A DNA stretch of 64,000 nucleotides, taken from assembly GCF_001983995.1 (NCBI RefSeq), contig NZ_CP019450.1, forward strand, positions 62,001-126,000, in the 5' to 3' direction. The DNA comes from Halioglobus japonicus. Its GTDB lineage: Bacteria; Pseudomonadota; Gammaproteobacteria; Pseudomonadales; Halieaceae. Below the pieces are notes generated by a model. That model was not told where the DNA came from. It saw only the letters and a list, made by a program, of their open reading frames with translations, and did not search any database. A program made the translations under genes and the position numbers. Of the stretch, positions 55,331-64,000 are shown piece after piece (position 1 is the first letter of the stretch; the number at the start of each line of letters is the position of its first letter).

Positions 55331-56503
55331 CTATAAATTCTGAACCATCCAACCTTCGTCGGAACCCACCAGCTCCCGGTCACAGCGGGCATCTGACGCG
55401 CCGCCCAGGGTGTTGATCACAATCTCGCCGTCCGCGCGCAGTGCCTCTACTTTCGCCAGCAGCTCTGGGTCGTCGCTGTCGGGCATGCTGATCGCGCCCT
55501 GGGCTGCCTTAGCAACCGGGGCCAGCGCCATCAGCGCCTTCAAATCGGTGGCAAAGCCGGTGGCAGGACGGGCCCGGCCGAAGACTTCACCTACATCATT
55601 GTAGCGCCCACCGTTGGCCAGCGCCTGGCCGTGGCCGGGCACATAGGCGGCAAATACAATGCCGGTGTGATAGTGATAGCCGCGCAGCTCTGCGAGGTCA
55701 AAGTAAATGTTAATGTCCGGGCGCTGGCGGCGGATATCGGTGGCCACGTCTGCCAGGGCTTCTACCGCGGCCAGGGCCTCGGGAGCGTGCTCGGCGAACA
55801 GCTCGCGGGCGTCGGCCAGTACGCTGTCGTCGCCGTGTAAATCCACCAGTCCGACAATGAGCTCAGCCGTGGCCTCGGGGATATCGGCCTTGGCCAGCGC
55901 TTCGGTTAGGTCAGGGACAGATTTACGCTGCAAGCAATCGAAGATAGTGGCCTCGAGCTCGGCGTCCAGTCCGGCGCTAGCGAGCACTGCCTCGTAAATG
56001 CCCACGTGGCCGAGGTCCAGGGTAATGGTGTTTTCAAGCTGGGCCGCGTCGAGGGTGGCCAGCATCAGGCGAATCACCTCCACATCGGCGGCCAGGCTGT
56101 CGTCTCCGTAAAGCTCGGCGCCCAACTGGATGGGCGAACGCGAGGCCATGAGCGACTTGGGCCGGGTGTGCAGGGTGGAGCCGGCATAGCACAGGCGAGA
56201 CACCCCTTCCGGGGCCAGGCTGTGGGCGTCGATACGCGCCACCTGGGGGGTGATATCCGCGCGCACGCCCATGGTGCGGCCGGAGAGCTGGTCGGTGAGC
56301 TTGAAGGTGAGCAGGTCGAGGTCCTGCCCCAGGCCAATCAGCAGGGAATCGGTGAATTCCACCAGCGGCGGAATCACCAGTTCGTAGCCCCAGGCCCGGA
56401 ATAAATCGAGCAGGCGGCGGCGCAGGCGCTCTACCGTGGCTGCCTGTGCGGGAAGCACTTCCTCTATGCCGTCTGGCAATTGCCAGCGATCAACCGATGT
56501 CAT
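55331..56503 (-). CDS. hisZ: ATP phosphoribosyltransferase regulatory subunit
   Basis: 390 residues. It resembles histidyl-tRNA synthetase but lacks tRNA-charging parts and serves as the regulatory subunit of HisG in histidine synthesis. Class II-type segments are visible: 'RRLLDLFRAWGYELVIPPLV', 'LTFKLTDQLSGRTMGVRADI', 'TPQVARIDAHS', 'YFDLAELRGYHYHTGIVFAA' and 'ALANGGRYNDVGEVFGRARP'. The C-terminus is shortened in comparison with HisS. It stands between the DUF2065 gene and purA as in other gammaproteobacteria. Confidence 0.95.
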   Translation of the reverse strand: MTSVDRWQLPDGIEEVLPAQAATVERLRRRLLDLFRAWGYELVIPPLVEFTDSLLIGLGQDLDLLTFKLTDQLSGRTMGVRADITPQVARIDAHSLAPEGVSRLCYAGSTLHTRPKSLMASRSPIQLGAELYGDDSLAADVEVIRLMLATLDAAQLENTITLDLGHVGIYEAVLASAGLDAELEATIFDCLQRKSVPDLTEALAKADIPEATAELIVGLVDLHGDDSVLADARELFAEHAPEALAAVEALADVATDIRRQRPDINIYFDLAELRGYHYHTGIVFAAYVPGHGQALANGGRYNDVGEVFGRARPATGFATDLKALMALAPVAKAAQGAISMPDSDDPELLAKVEALRADGEIVINTLGGASDARCDRELVGSDEGWMVQNL

Positions 56504-56523
56504 CTGGAATCCTACCTGGAACC

Positions 56524-56715
56524 CTAGTTAAAAACGTAAAGCAAAAACACCCCCAGCAGCATGCTGCCGAGGCCGATGTTGCGAATCACGCGGTCTTCCA
56601 TCTGCGCCACGAGCGCCAGCATGTTGCGCCAGCGATTGGGGCTGATGAAGGGCATCGCGCCCTCAATAATAAAAACCAGTGCCAGGGCCACCGGGAGAAC
56701 CTGCCAAAAGTCCAC
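56524..56715 (-). CDS. DUF2065 small membrane protein (YjeT family)
   Basis: 63 residues with two hydrophobic helices ('VLPVALALVFIIEGAMPFIS' and 'IGLGSMLLGVFLLYVFN') separated by 'PNRWRNMLALVAQMEDRVIR'. This matches YjeT-type proteins that always follow hflC in gammaproteobacteria. The function is unknown but is assumed to relate to the HflKC membrane complex. It ends 20 bp before hisZ. Confidence 0.9.
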   Translation of the reverse strand: MDFWQVLPVALALVFIIEGAMPFISPNRWRNMLALVAQMEDRVIRNIGLGSMLLGVFLLYVFN

Positions 56716-56833
56716 TTTTTCCCCTCAAAAACGGCCAGACACAAAAAAACCGCGGCTTCATCGCTTGTGGCTCAAACGACAAATCCCACGGCTGCGGGAT
56801 GCTACCACAGAATGGTGTCTGGAAGGGAATGGA

Positions 56834-57103
56834 TTATGCTGTGAAAAAGGCGCGAAGTTGGGGGAGGACGATCACAGCGATAGTGAGACCCTGCGCCCAT
56901 ATGACGAGGCGAAACTTGGCATCAACCTGTGCTTTGAACGCCTCCAGGCGCGCATCCAGATATTCTCTTGTCACCAAATCTTCCATAGTGATCTTGAATG
57001 CCTCAGCAAGCATTTCACCCTGAGCTTCAGCCTGTTTACGGCTAAAGCCGGCCTCCTGTCGATGGCGGGCAGACTTCAGTGTATCAAATGTCGTTGTGGC
57101 CAT
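56834..57103 (-). CDS. Small coiled-coil protein, DUF1640/CCDC90-like
   Basis: 89 residues. The N-terminus 'TTFDTLKSARHRQEAGFSRK' and 'QAEAQGEMLAEAFKI' matches DUF1640-type proteins. The middle, 'YLDARLEAFKAQVDAKFR', is a coiled coil and the end ('LVIWAQGLTIAVIVLPQL') is a membrane helix. It lies between hflC and the DUF2065 gene, 78 bp after hflC and 118 bp before DUF2065, which is not the usual arrangement. The function is unknown. Confidence 0.7.
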   Translation of the reverse strand: MATTTFDTLKSARHRQEAGFSRKQAEAQGEMLAEAFKITMEDLVTREYLDARLEAFKAQVDAKFRLVIWAQGLTIAVIVLPQLRAFFTA

Positions 57104-57181
57104 GGAAAACCCCCGGATCGTACAGAGTAGTCCAATTCCCGCTCACGATGGAACATCAGAATGGACCACTCTGTGCAAGGA

Positions 57182-58057
57182 TCATTTCCCGCCTGAAGAA
57201 TCCTTCAAGTAGCGGAAGAACTCGCTATCGGGCTGCACCAGCAGCACGTCGCCCTGGCCCTGGAAGGATTCCTGGTAGGCCTTGAGGCTGCGAGTGAAGG
57301 AGTAGAACTCCGGGTCCTGGTTAAAGGATTCGGCGTAGATACGCGTGGCCTCGGCATCACCGTTACCGCGAATCTGCTCCGCGTCGCGGTAGGCGTTCGC
57401 CGCGATAACGGTGACCTCGCGGTCGGCCGCTGCGCGAATACCCTCGGCCAGTTCCTGACCCTGGGCGCGATGCTCACGGGCCTCCTTCTCACGCTCGGCA
57501 TTCATCCGTCGGTATACGGAATCGGATACGTCGCGAGGCAGGTCGATCTGCTTCACGCGCACGTCGACCAGTTCAACACCGAGTTCGGTTTTCACCACGT
57601 CGCGCAGGTCGTTGGCCAGGTCTTCCATGAGCTCGTCGCGCTCACCGGAAACCACTTCCTGAATGGTGCGCACAGCCACCTGGTTACGCAGGCCGTCGTT
57701 AATCCGCTGCGCCAGCAGGCCCATGGCCCGGGCTTCTTCACCGTTGGTGGCGGTGTAGAACTTGGTGGTGTCAGACACGCGGAACTTGGCGTAAGAATCC
57801 ACGATCAGGGCTTTTTTCTCCTGGGTGAAGAATGGCTCTGGCTGGGAATCCACTGTGAGTACGCGGCCATCAAACTTGCGCACGTTGTTCACGAACGGCA
57901 CTTTGAAGTGTAGACCGGGTTGAATATCCGGGTTGACCACCTCACCGAACTTGAGCAGTACGCCGCGCTCGGTTTCCTTGATTACGTAAACGGATTTGCT
58001 GCCCACGAAGATCACCAGGGCAAACAGAATCATAAAGATCATATTGCGATTAGACAT
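57182..58057 (-). CDS. hflC: HflC, membrane protease modulator
   Basis: 291 residues. An N-terminal membrane helix ('MIFMILFALVIFVGSKSVYV') precedes the SPFH/band 7 domain ('IKETERGVLLKFGEVVNPDI', 'DSYAKFRVSDTTKFY', 'VVKTELGVELVDVRVKQIDL') and a long coiled coil ('YRRMNAEREKEAREHRAQGQ'). With HflK it forms a large periplasmic cage around FtsH and controls its proteolysis. It starts 2 bp after the hflK stop, as normal. Confidence 0.97.
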   Translation of the reverse strand: MSNRNMIFMILFALVIFVGSKSVYVIKETERGVLLKFGEVVNPDIQPGLHFKVPFVNNVRKFDGRVLTVDSQPEPFFTQEKKALIVDSYAKFRVSDTTKFYTATNGEEARAMGLLAQRINDGLRNQVAVRTIQEVVSGERDELMEDLANDLRDVVKTELGVELVDVRVKQIDLPRDVSDSVYRRMNAEREKEAREHRAQGQELAEGIRAAADREVTVIAANAYRDAEQIRGNGDAEATRIYAESFNQDPEFYSFTRSLKAYQESFQGQGDVLLVQPDSEFFRYLKDSSGGK

Positions 58058-58059
58058 GA

Positions 58060-59219
58060 TTAGCGCCCTCCCCGACGGCTGGAACTTCCGGCGGCGGCCG
58101 CATCGCGACGCAGCTGCTCAGTCACCTGGTTAGTGAGCTCACGCAGAGTGGCGGAATCAATGGTGGCCCCACCGGCGCTGCGGCTCTGGCTCTGCTCGGC
58201 AAGCTTGTCCAGCGGCAGGTACATCATGTTGTTGCCTCCTTCGACATCGACCATGACCTTGCTGGTATTGGTGTAGACGCCCTGTACCGCATCGAGGTAC
58301 AGGCGCTCGCGGGTTACCTCTGGCGCTTTCTGGTATTCCGTCAGAAGCTTGTTAAAGCGGTCTGCCTCACCTTCTGCGTTGGCGATAACCTGCTCCTTGT
58401 AAGCGCTGGCTTCTTCCACCTGGCGCTGGGCCTGACCGCGGGCCTCAGGGACCACCGCGTTGGCGTAGGCCTGGGCTTCGTTCTTCACGCGCTCCTCGTC
58501 CTCACGGGCCTTGATCACGTCGTTAAACGCGGCCTCAACCTGGCTGGGGGCTTGGAATCGTCAACGTTCACGGTGGATACCAGGATGCCTGTTTCATACA
58601 AGTTCAGGTATTCCTGCAGGCGCTGCTTCACATCGATACCGATCTTGGCACGGCCCTCGGTGAGCACCAGGTCCATGCTGGTGCCGCCCACGACATGACG
58701 CAGGGCACTTTGCGCGGCGTGCTGCAGCGAGCGCTCCGGATCGCGCACTTTCAGCACGAACCTGGTGGGATCGTCGATCACGTACTGCAGGGAGAGCTTC
58801 ACCTCGACAATGTTCTCGTCCTGGGTGAGCATGGTCTCGCTGAGCGTAGAGGCGCGAACCTTGGTGGTGTTGATTTTGATCACTTCGTCGATACCCGGCG
58901 GGTTCCAACGCAGGCCTGGCTGGCGGGTGTCGTGATACTTACCAAAGCGCAGCACCACGGCACGCTCCTGCTGGTCGACCTGGTAGAAGCCCAGCAGGCC
59001 CCACAGCAGCAGGCCTACCACAGCCACAATCACCATGGCCGCCCAGGGGAAACCCCCGCTGCCACCGCCGCGCGACGATGAACCGCCACCGAACATGCCG
59101 CCCAGTTTTTCCTGCAGCTTCTTCAGCGCTTCATCAAGATCCGGCGGCCCCTGGTTCCCACCACCCCATGGGTCGTTGGGTCCCTTGTTGTTACCGCCAC
59201 CCGGTTCATTCCAGGCCAT
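58060..59219 (-). CDS. hflK: HflK, membrane protease modulator, frameshifted
   Basis: 386 residues when joined. The start at ATG 59219 has AAGGAG upstream. The Gly/Pro-rich cytoplasmic N-terminus ('MAWNEPGGGNNKGPNDPWGG') is followed by a membrane helix ('AAMVIVAVVGLLLWGLLGF') and SPFH domain ('VVLRFGKYHDTRQPGLRWNP'). The second frame continues with 'REDEERVKNEAQAYANAVVP' and the coiled coil. The break is in the five-C run (plus G run, 58546-58550); one more base yields 'DDSKPPSQVEAAFNDVIKAR' as in other HflK proteins. Loss of hflK in a natural strain is possible, but the pattern suggests a sequencing error. Confidence 0.95.
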
Positions 59220-59267
59220 GTTGCAACTCCTTAATCCAAAGTCGAATGAGTCTACCAAATTTTAAAA

Positions 59268-59362
59268 CCCTGGGGTCAGGTCTCTGATTTCTCAGACAAA
59301 CCTGGGGGCAGGTCTTAAATGTCTGAGAAATTTAAGACCTGACCCCAGGTTTGTCTGAAACC
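59268..59362. repeat. Intergenic palindrome R2, composite
   Basis: Contains three copies of the GGGGTCAGGTCT..TTCTCAGACA unit: two direct (from 59271 and a variant GGGGGCAGGTCTTAAATGTC from 59304) and one inverted (to 59349). The inner pair forms a long hairpin. It sits between hflX and hflK, downstream of the hflX stop at 59369. See R1 and R3. Confidence 0.8.
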
Positions 59363-59368
59363 CAGGCG

Positions 59369-60639
59369 TTAGAACAAAGGCTCGGGGCCTTTCTTCATTA
59401 AACGGTTCCAATCGGCGCGGGGCAGGCGTACTTGCAGGTGGGCGGTGCCATCGTCTGCATAGTTCTCTGACTCCACAGCGCCTAGCGCATAAAAAGCGGC
59501 GCGTAATTGGCCCTGATCGGGGGCCAGTTCCAGTTCTTCGTTGACCATATCTTGTCCCACCAGCTCGCTGACGGCCTGCAGGAGCAGCTCCACGCCATCG
59601 CCGGTAGCGGCGCTTAACCATACCCGCTCGGGTTTACCTTCGGCATTACGATCTATACGTGGCTGCTGCTCGAGTAGATCCAGTTTGTTAAACACCTCCA
59701 GGCGCGGTATTTCGTCGGCGCCAATCTCATGAAGGACGTCCTGCACCTGGTAAATATTGTCTTCACGCTCGTCGCTGGCTGCATCGATCACATGTAGCAG
59801 CAGGTCAGCATTGAGGGTTTCTTCCAGTGTGGCTTTGAACGCCTCTACCAGCTTGTGGGGCAGATGGGCGATAAAGCCCACGGTATCGGCCAACACAACC
59901 GGGCCCACATTCTCAAGCTCCAGGCGACGCAGGGTGGGATCCAGGGTGGCGAAGAGCTGGTCGGCGGCGTACACACCGCTCTGTGTAATGTAGTTAAACA
60001 GTGTCGATTTGCCGGCGTTGGTGTAGCCGACCAGTGACACGGTGGGGATTTCCTGGCGCTTGCGCGAGCGGCGACCCTGGTCGCGTTGCTTGCGCACTTT
60101 TTCGAGACGCGCGGTAATCGACTTGATACGCACCCGCAGCAGGCGTCGGTCGGTTTCGAGCTGGGTTTCACCCGGGCCGCGCAGGCCAATACCGCCCTTC
60201 TGGCGCTCGAGGTGGGTCCAGCCGCGGACCAGGCGCGTGCTCATATGCTGTAACTGGGCGAGTTCAACCTGCAATTTACCCTCGTGGGTACGAGCGCGTT
60301 GGGCAAAAATATCGAGAATGAGACCGGTGCGGTCGAGCACCCGGCACTTGAGCTCCTGCTCGAGATTGCGTTCCTGGCTGGGGCTGAGGCTGTGGTTAAA
60401 CATCACCACCTCGGCCTCGTGCAGGGCGACTTCGTCACAAATTTCTTCCAGCTTGCCGGCGCCGACAAAGGTGCCGGGATGGGGGCACTGCGCGAGCCCA
60501 TAATGTAGGCAGCAGGGTCCCCTCCTGCGGAGAGCACGAGTTCTTCAAATTCGCGGGGGTCTTCCCGCTCGGATTCGCTGTCGAGGTTGAGGTGAACGAG
60601 CACAGCGCGTTCCCCGGACTCGGGTCGATCAAAAAACAA
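59369..60639 (-). CDS. hflX: HflX ribosome-associated GTPase, frameshifted
   Basis: 423 residues when joined. The start is TTG at 60639, following GAGGT. The N-terminal frame reads 'FFDRPESGERAVLVHLNLDS' and 'FEELVLSAGGDPAAYIMGSR'. The second has 'MFNHSLSPSQERNLEQEL', 'LRGPGETQLETDRRLLRVRI' and the G domain 'SLVGYTNAGKSTLFNYIT' with 'LADTVGFIAHLPHKLV' and 'NKLDLL'. The break is in the five-C run (plus 60481-60485); one more base gives 'SAPHPGTFVGAGKLEEI', the canonical HflX sequence. It splits stalled ribosomes and hydrolyses GTP. Confidence 0.95.
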
Positions 60640-60710
60640 ATTTACCTCGGGAGTCTTTCCCGCAGCGGAGAATCGGGGGGCGGCTGCGCTGACAACCGCG
60701 GCCGGCGTTC

Positions 60711-60959
60711 TTAGCTGTCACCGCCCTCTTCCGGCGGATGCTGCATGGGCAGGCGCACCACGCGGCTGGGAACAACGGTAGAAATCGCATGCTTGTAAAC
60801 CATCTGACTGACGGTGTTCTTCAGCAGCACGACAAACTGGTCGAAGGACTCAATCTGGCCCTGCAACTTAATGCCATTCACCAGGTAAATGGATACAGGT
60901 ACACGTTCCTTACGCAGAATATTCAGGTAAGGGTCTTGTAGGGTATGCCCTTTTGACAT
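60711..60959 (-). CDS. hfq: RNA chaperone Hfq
   Basis: 82 residues with Sm1 '[20 protein letters not shown]' and '[20 protein letters not shown]', and Sm2 '[14 protein letters not shown]'. It lacks the long C-terminal tail of E. coli Hfq. It binds small regulatory RNAs and mRNAs as a hexamer. It lies between miaA and hflX in the standard order. Confidence 0.98.
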   Translation of the reverse strand: MSKGHTLQDPYLNILRKERVPVSIYLVNGIKLQGQIESFDQFVVLLKNTVSQMVYKHAISTVVPSRVVRLPMQHPPEEGGDS

Positions 60960-61110
60960 GGGATCTCTCCTAGCAGGCTCAACTCGAGCCGAAAAAAATT
61001 AAAAACTGGCCTTCTGCCCGCGCTGGTGTCGTACTTGCGTACCCCTTGACGTCCAGCGAGGGGGCGGGCCCTCACTACCGCTGAGCACATTATAGTGCAT
61101 CCGCAGATTT

Positions 61111-62094
61111 CTACATGGGGGCGATGTTCAAATAGTTCAAGGTCGCCTCCACAGTAGTGAGACCAGAGACGTCGGGCGATGGTTCCTCGGGAGATACAAA
61201 TTCCTTCAGGTTCCCGTCTGCATCGGTGTATGTCCATGCAAGATCGGGCCATTTGCGCAGCCAGGTGAGCTGGCGCTTGGCCAATTGGCGTGTCGCGGCG
61301 ATGCCTTTTTCGACCGCCTCTTCCAGATTGGTTTGTCCTTCGAGATGCTCCCACAGCTGGCGATACCCCACGGCCCTCAACGCTGGCAAATCGGACGTGA
61401 GATCACCCCGCTCCTGGAGTGCTTTGACTTCGTCCAGAAAGCCCGCCTGCATCATCAGCTCATAGCGCAGCGCGATCCGCTGGTGGAGCACGGCGCGGTC
61501 TGTGGGGCAGATGACCAGCTGTTTAATGTCGTAGGTGTCGGCCGGTACTGGCGCACTATTTTGGTGCAACTCATGCCACTCTGACATGGGCTTTCCGGTG
61601 GCGCGGTACACCTCGAGCGCCCGCGCCAGACGCTGGGAATGATTGGGGTGGATGCGTGCCGCAGCGGCTGGGTCGACCTTGGCTAGCTCGGCGTGAATAT
61701 GGGGCCAGCCATGCTCTGTCGCCTCTGCCTCAATGCTTGCGCGAATGGCTGGGTCTGCGGGCGGCATGTCCGCCATGGGCTCGAGAAACGCTTTGAAGTA
61801 CAGCATCGTACCGCCGACCAGCAGCGGAATTTTCCCGCGGCTGGTGATCTCCACGGCCAGGCGGTTGGCATCGGCCGCAAAGTCTGCTGCGGAGTACGGG
61901 TCAGCCGGGTCACGGATATCCACGAGATGATGCGGATAATCCGGCTTGGCACTGCCGATGTCCAACCCACGGTACACGAGCGCGGAGTCAACACTGACCA
62001 ACTCACAGTTGAGCTGCTCGCAGAGCGCGATGGCAAGATCTGTCTTCCCCGAGGCCGTCGGCCCCATCAGGCAGATCAGCGGCGGCTTGCTCAT
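61111..62094 (-). CDS. miaA: tRNA dimethylallyltransferase
   Basis: 327 residues. It adds the dimethylallyl group to A37 of tRNAs reading U-starting codons. The P-loop '[20 protein letters not shown]' and '[20 protein letters not shown]' (tRNA and substrate site) are followed by '[20 protein letters not shown]', '[20 protein letters not shown]' and the late '[17 protein letters not shown]'. Its start is 93 bp from the mutL stop; palindrome R3 fills this gap. Confidence 0.98.
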   Translation of the reverse strand: MSKPPLICLMGPTASGKTDLAIALCEQLNCELVSVDSALVYRGLDIGSAKPDYPHHLVDIRDPADPYSAADFAADANRLAVEITSRGKIPLLVGGTMLYFKAFLEPMADMPPADPAIRASIEAEATEHGWPHIHAELAKVDPAAAARIHPNHSQRLARALEVYRATGKPMSEWHELHQNSAPVPADTYDIKQLVICPTDRAVLHQRIALRYELMMQAGFLDEVKALQERGDLTSDLPALRAVGYRQLWEHLEGQTNLEEAVEKGIAATRQLAKRQLTWLRKWPDLAWTYTDADGNLKEFVSPEEPSPDVSGLTTVEATLNYLNIAPM

Positions 62095-62104
62095 GCGCCC
62101 ACAA

Positions 62105-62186
62105 CCTTGGGGTCAGGTCTTAAATTTCTCAGACACGAGAGGCCTGACCATGCTTGTCTGAGAAATTTAAGACCTGACCCCATGGT
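62105..62186. repeat. Intergenic palindrome R3 (28-bp perfect arms)
   Basis: TGGGGTCAGGTCTTAAATTT... (from about 62108) is matched by its exact inverted copy ending about 62182, with a loop of about 19 bases. It shares the R1 unit. It lies between the mutL stop (62188) and the miaA start (62094), so it forms in the mutL-miaA transcript and might act as terminator or RNA stabiliser. Confidence 0.85.
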
Positions 62187-62187
62187 G

Positions 62188-64000
62188 TTAGCGGCCGCGG
62201 AGGAAGAGCTTGTCGAGTTCATCGAGGCCCAGTTGGGTCCAGGTGGGGCGGCCGTGGTTGCACTGGCCTGAGCGTTCGGTCTCTTCCATGTCGCGCAGCA
62301 GGGCATTCATCTCAGGCACGGTTAGGCGGCGGTTGGCGCGCACCGAGCCGTGACAGGCCATGGTGGACAGAATTTCATCCATGTGGGCTTCGATGCGCTC
62401 AGAGCTGCCAAACTCGATGAGGTCAGCCAGCACATCCCGGAGCAGCTGCTCAACATCGGAATCACGCAGGCTTACGGGGATTTCACGAATCACCAGTGCC
62501 TCTTCACCGGCCACATCCACAGCCATGCCAAGGCGCTGAAACAGCGCGCCATTTTCTGCCGCTATTGCGACCTCGCGCTGGCTCACCGCTATCGATTGCG
62601 GCACCAGCATGGGCTGGCTGCGAATGCCTTCCGCGTCGCGGGCGGTTTTCAGGCGCTCATAGGTAATACGTTCGTGGGCGGCATGCATGTCCACCAGCAC
62701 CAGGCCGGCGGCGTTTTCGGCCAGAATGTATATACCCTTGAGCTGGGCCAGCGCATAGCCGAGCGGCGGAGCATCTTCCTTGCGCTCCTGCTCGGGCAGG
62801 GGTGGATGCACTTGTTGGTAGGCCACCATCTGCGCCTGGCCAGCTGCGCCGGCGCCCGACCCTCCAAAAAAGCCTGAGCCCATAGGGCGCGGTTCATTGA
62901 CCGGCGGCGCATTGAGAGGCGCGCGCTCGCTGCCCCAGGTCAGTGCTGACTGAGTGGTGATTTCACCGGTTTCGGTATTGATGGCCATGCCGTCGCCGGT
63001 GGCCACAGTATTTTCCGGCAGTTGATCGGCCGGGCGCACATCGGCCAGAGCCCGATGCAGGCTGGAAAAGATGAAGTTGTGGACACTGCGACCATCCCGG
63101 AAACGCACCTCATGCTTGGTGGGATGTACGTTGACATCCACCAGGGCCGGGTCAAGTTCCAGATAGAGTACAAACGCCGGGTGGCGACCGTGGTAGAGCA
63201 CGTCGCGATAGGCCTGCTTCACGGCGTGAGCGATGAGCTTGTCACGAATCACCCGGCCGTTAACGAAGAAATACTGCAGATCCGCCTGGCTCCGTGAGAA
63301 GGTCGGCAAGCCTACCCAGCCCCACAAACGGAGTCCGGGCACCTCGTTCTCCACGTAAATGGCCTGCTCCATAAACGCAGGCCCGCACACGGTGGCCACC
63401 CGCCGCTGCTGTTCCGCCTGGCTGGTGCCAGATTTGAGCTGGTGAATGGTTCGGCCGTTGTGACGCAGGCTGAACGCCACATCAAAGCGCGACAGCGCCA
63501 GGCGCTTCACCACTTCTTCGAGGTGGTTGAACTCTGTTTTCTCAGTACGTAGAAACTTGCGCCGCGCGGGCGTATTAAAAAACAGGTCGCGCACTTCCAC
63601 GGTGGTGCCCTGCGGGTGCGGCGCTGGCTTAACAACCACGTCCATGTCGCGCCCCTCACAGGAGGCGCTGTTGCCGCCACTACCTTCTTCATCGGCATTG
63701 CTGGTCAGGGTAAGCCTCGACACCGAGCCAATACTGGCCAGCGCCTCGCCGCGAAAGCCCAGGCTGCCTACGGCTTCCAAATCTTCCAGGGACACAATCT
63801 TACTGGTGGCATGGCGAGCCATGGCCAGCGGGAGATCGTCCGGCGGCATACCGCTGCCATTATCGCGGATGCGGATGAGTTTCACGCCGCCGCCTTCAAC
63901 ATCGACGTCGACCCGGGTAGCGCCGGCGTCCAAGCTATTCTCCAACACCTCTTTAACCACCGAGGCCGGCCGCTCAACCACTTCACCAGCGGCAATCTGG
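62188..64000 (-). CDS. mutL: DNA mismatch repair protein MutL (N-terminal end beyond window)
   Basis: The frame is open to base 64000; the visible part begins '[20 protein letters not shown]', so only about 13 residues are missing. The GHKL ATPase motifs are '[17 protein letters not shown]', '[20 protein letters not shown]' and '[20 protein letters not shown]'. The C-terminal dimerisation part ends '[12 protein letters not shown]'. No DQHA(x)2E endonuclease motif is seen in the C-terminus ('[16 protein letters not shown]' is the related non-nuclease form), as in gammaproteobacteria with MutH. It couples MutS mismatch recognition to MutH cutting. Confidence 0.98.
   Translation of the reverse strand, partial: QIAAGEVVERPASVVKEVLENSLDAGATRVDVDVEGGGVKLIRIRDNGSGMPPDDLPLAMARHATSKIVSLEDLEAVGSLGFRGEALASIGSVSRLTLTSNADEEGSGGNSASCEGRDMDVVVKPAPHPQGTTVEVRDLFFNTPARRKFLRTEKTEFNHLEEVVKRLALSRFDVAFSLRHNGRTIHQLKSGTSQAEQQRRVATVCGPAFMEQAIYVENEVPGLRLWGWVGLPTFSRSQADLQYFFVNGRVIRDKLIAHAVKQAYRDVLYHGRHPAFVLYLELDPALVDVNVHPTKHEVRFRDGRSVHNFIFSSLHRALADVRPADQLPENTVATGDGMAINTETGEITTQSALTWGSERAPLNAPPVNEPRPMGSGFFGGSGAGAAGQAQMVAYQQVHPPLPEQERKEDAPPLGYALAQLKGIYILAENAAGLVLVDMHAAHERITYERLKTARDAEGIRSQPMLVPQSIAVSQREVAIAAENGALFQRLGMAVDVAGEEALVIREIPVSLRDSDVEQLLRDVLADLIEFGSSERIEAHMDEILSTMACHGSVRANRRLTVPEMNALLRDMEETERSGQCNHGRPTWTQLGLDELDKLFLRGR

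Overview
The window is a chromosomal segment of a gammaproteobacterium, most likely a marine member of the Halieaceae/Cellvibrionales type. The clearest marker is the right end: reading leftward from 64,000, mutL-miaA-hfq-hflX-hflK-hflC-DUF2065-hisZ-purA is the classical gammaproteobacterial order. The taxonomic call below class level is inference from gene content.

Layout. 1-1,900: the end of an unidentified FecR-like gene, a nucleotidyltransferase-fold protein and a frameshifted VanZ-like protein. 1,900-12,900: an AT-richer, partly decayed surface-polysaccharide island with a truncated FkbM methyltransferase, an IS3 transposase remnant, an OafA-type acyltransferase-SGNH protein, a PglK-like ABC flippase, a GT2 glycosyltransferase, a GNAT acetyltransferase paired with a DegT aminotransferase, and one near-complete but inactivated IS3 element. 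12,900-27,750: a long minus-strand exopolysaccharide operon. In transcription order it holds a small exported protein, an O-antigen ligase-like protein, an outer-membrane beta-barrel, an OPX export protein, a Wzz/BY-kinase, a hexapeptide acetyltransferase, three glycosyltransferases, EpsG, an ATP-grasp enzyme, a ChbG/YdjC deacetylase and a fourth glycosyltransferase. 27,828-34,871: a compact peptide-modification (RiPP-like) locus with a 62-residue two-cysteine precursor candidate, a PqqD-like recognition protein, a radical SAM/SPASM enzyme, a stand-alone C25 (gingipain-type) peptidase, an HPr-kinase-like protein, an S26-like protein with Cys at the nucleophile position, and an ABC exporter. 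35,000-53,700: a run of large secreted or surface proteins (three paralogues sharing a C-terminal domain, a 1,402-residue vWA/DUF11-repeat protein, a LruC protein) with small lipoproteins and an orphan histidine-kinase-like ATPase. 53,900-64,000: the housekeeping block.

How they work together. The 12.9-27.7 kb genes encode a Wzx/Wzy-like export and assembly route without a visible flippase or initiating transferase, so those must lie elsewhere. The RiPP-like locus has what is needed to make, modify, cleave and export a small peptide. The neighbouring secreted proteins share a C-terminal domain of a type I associate with C25-peptidase proteins, so a functional link is possible but unproven.

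Data quality. At least thirteen reading-frame breaks are each repaired by adding one base to a short homopolymer, and all are losses. They hit conserved genes such as hflK and hflX as well as island genes. I read them mainly as sequencing under-calls and annotate those genes at full length with the break noted. The FkbM fragment, the two-stop pseudogene near 3.1 kb and the IS3 orfA stop do not fit that pattern and look like true decay. No tRNA, rRNA, CRISPR or defence system was seen.
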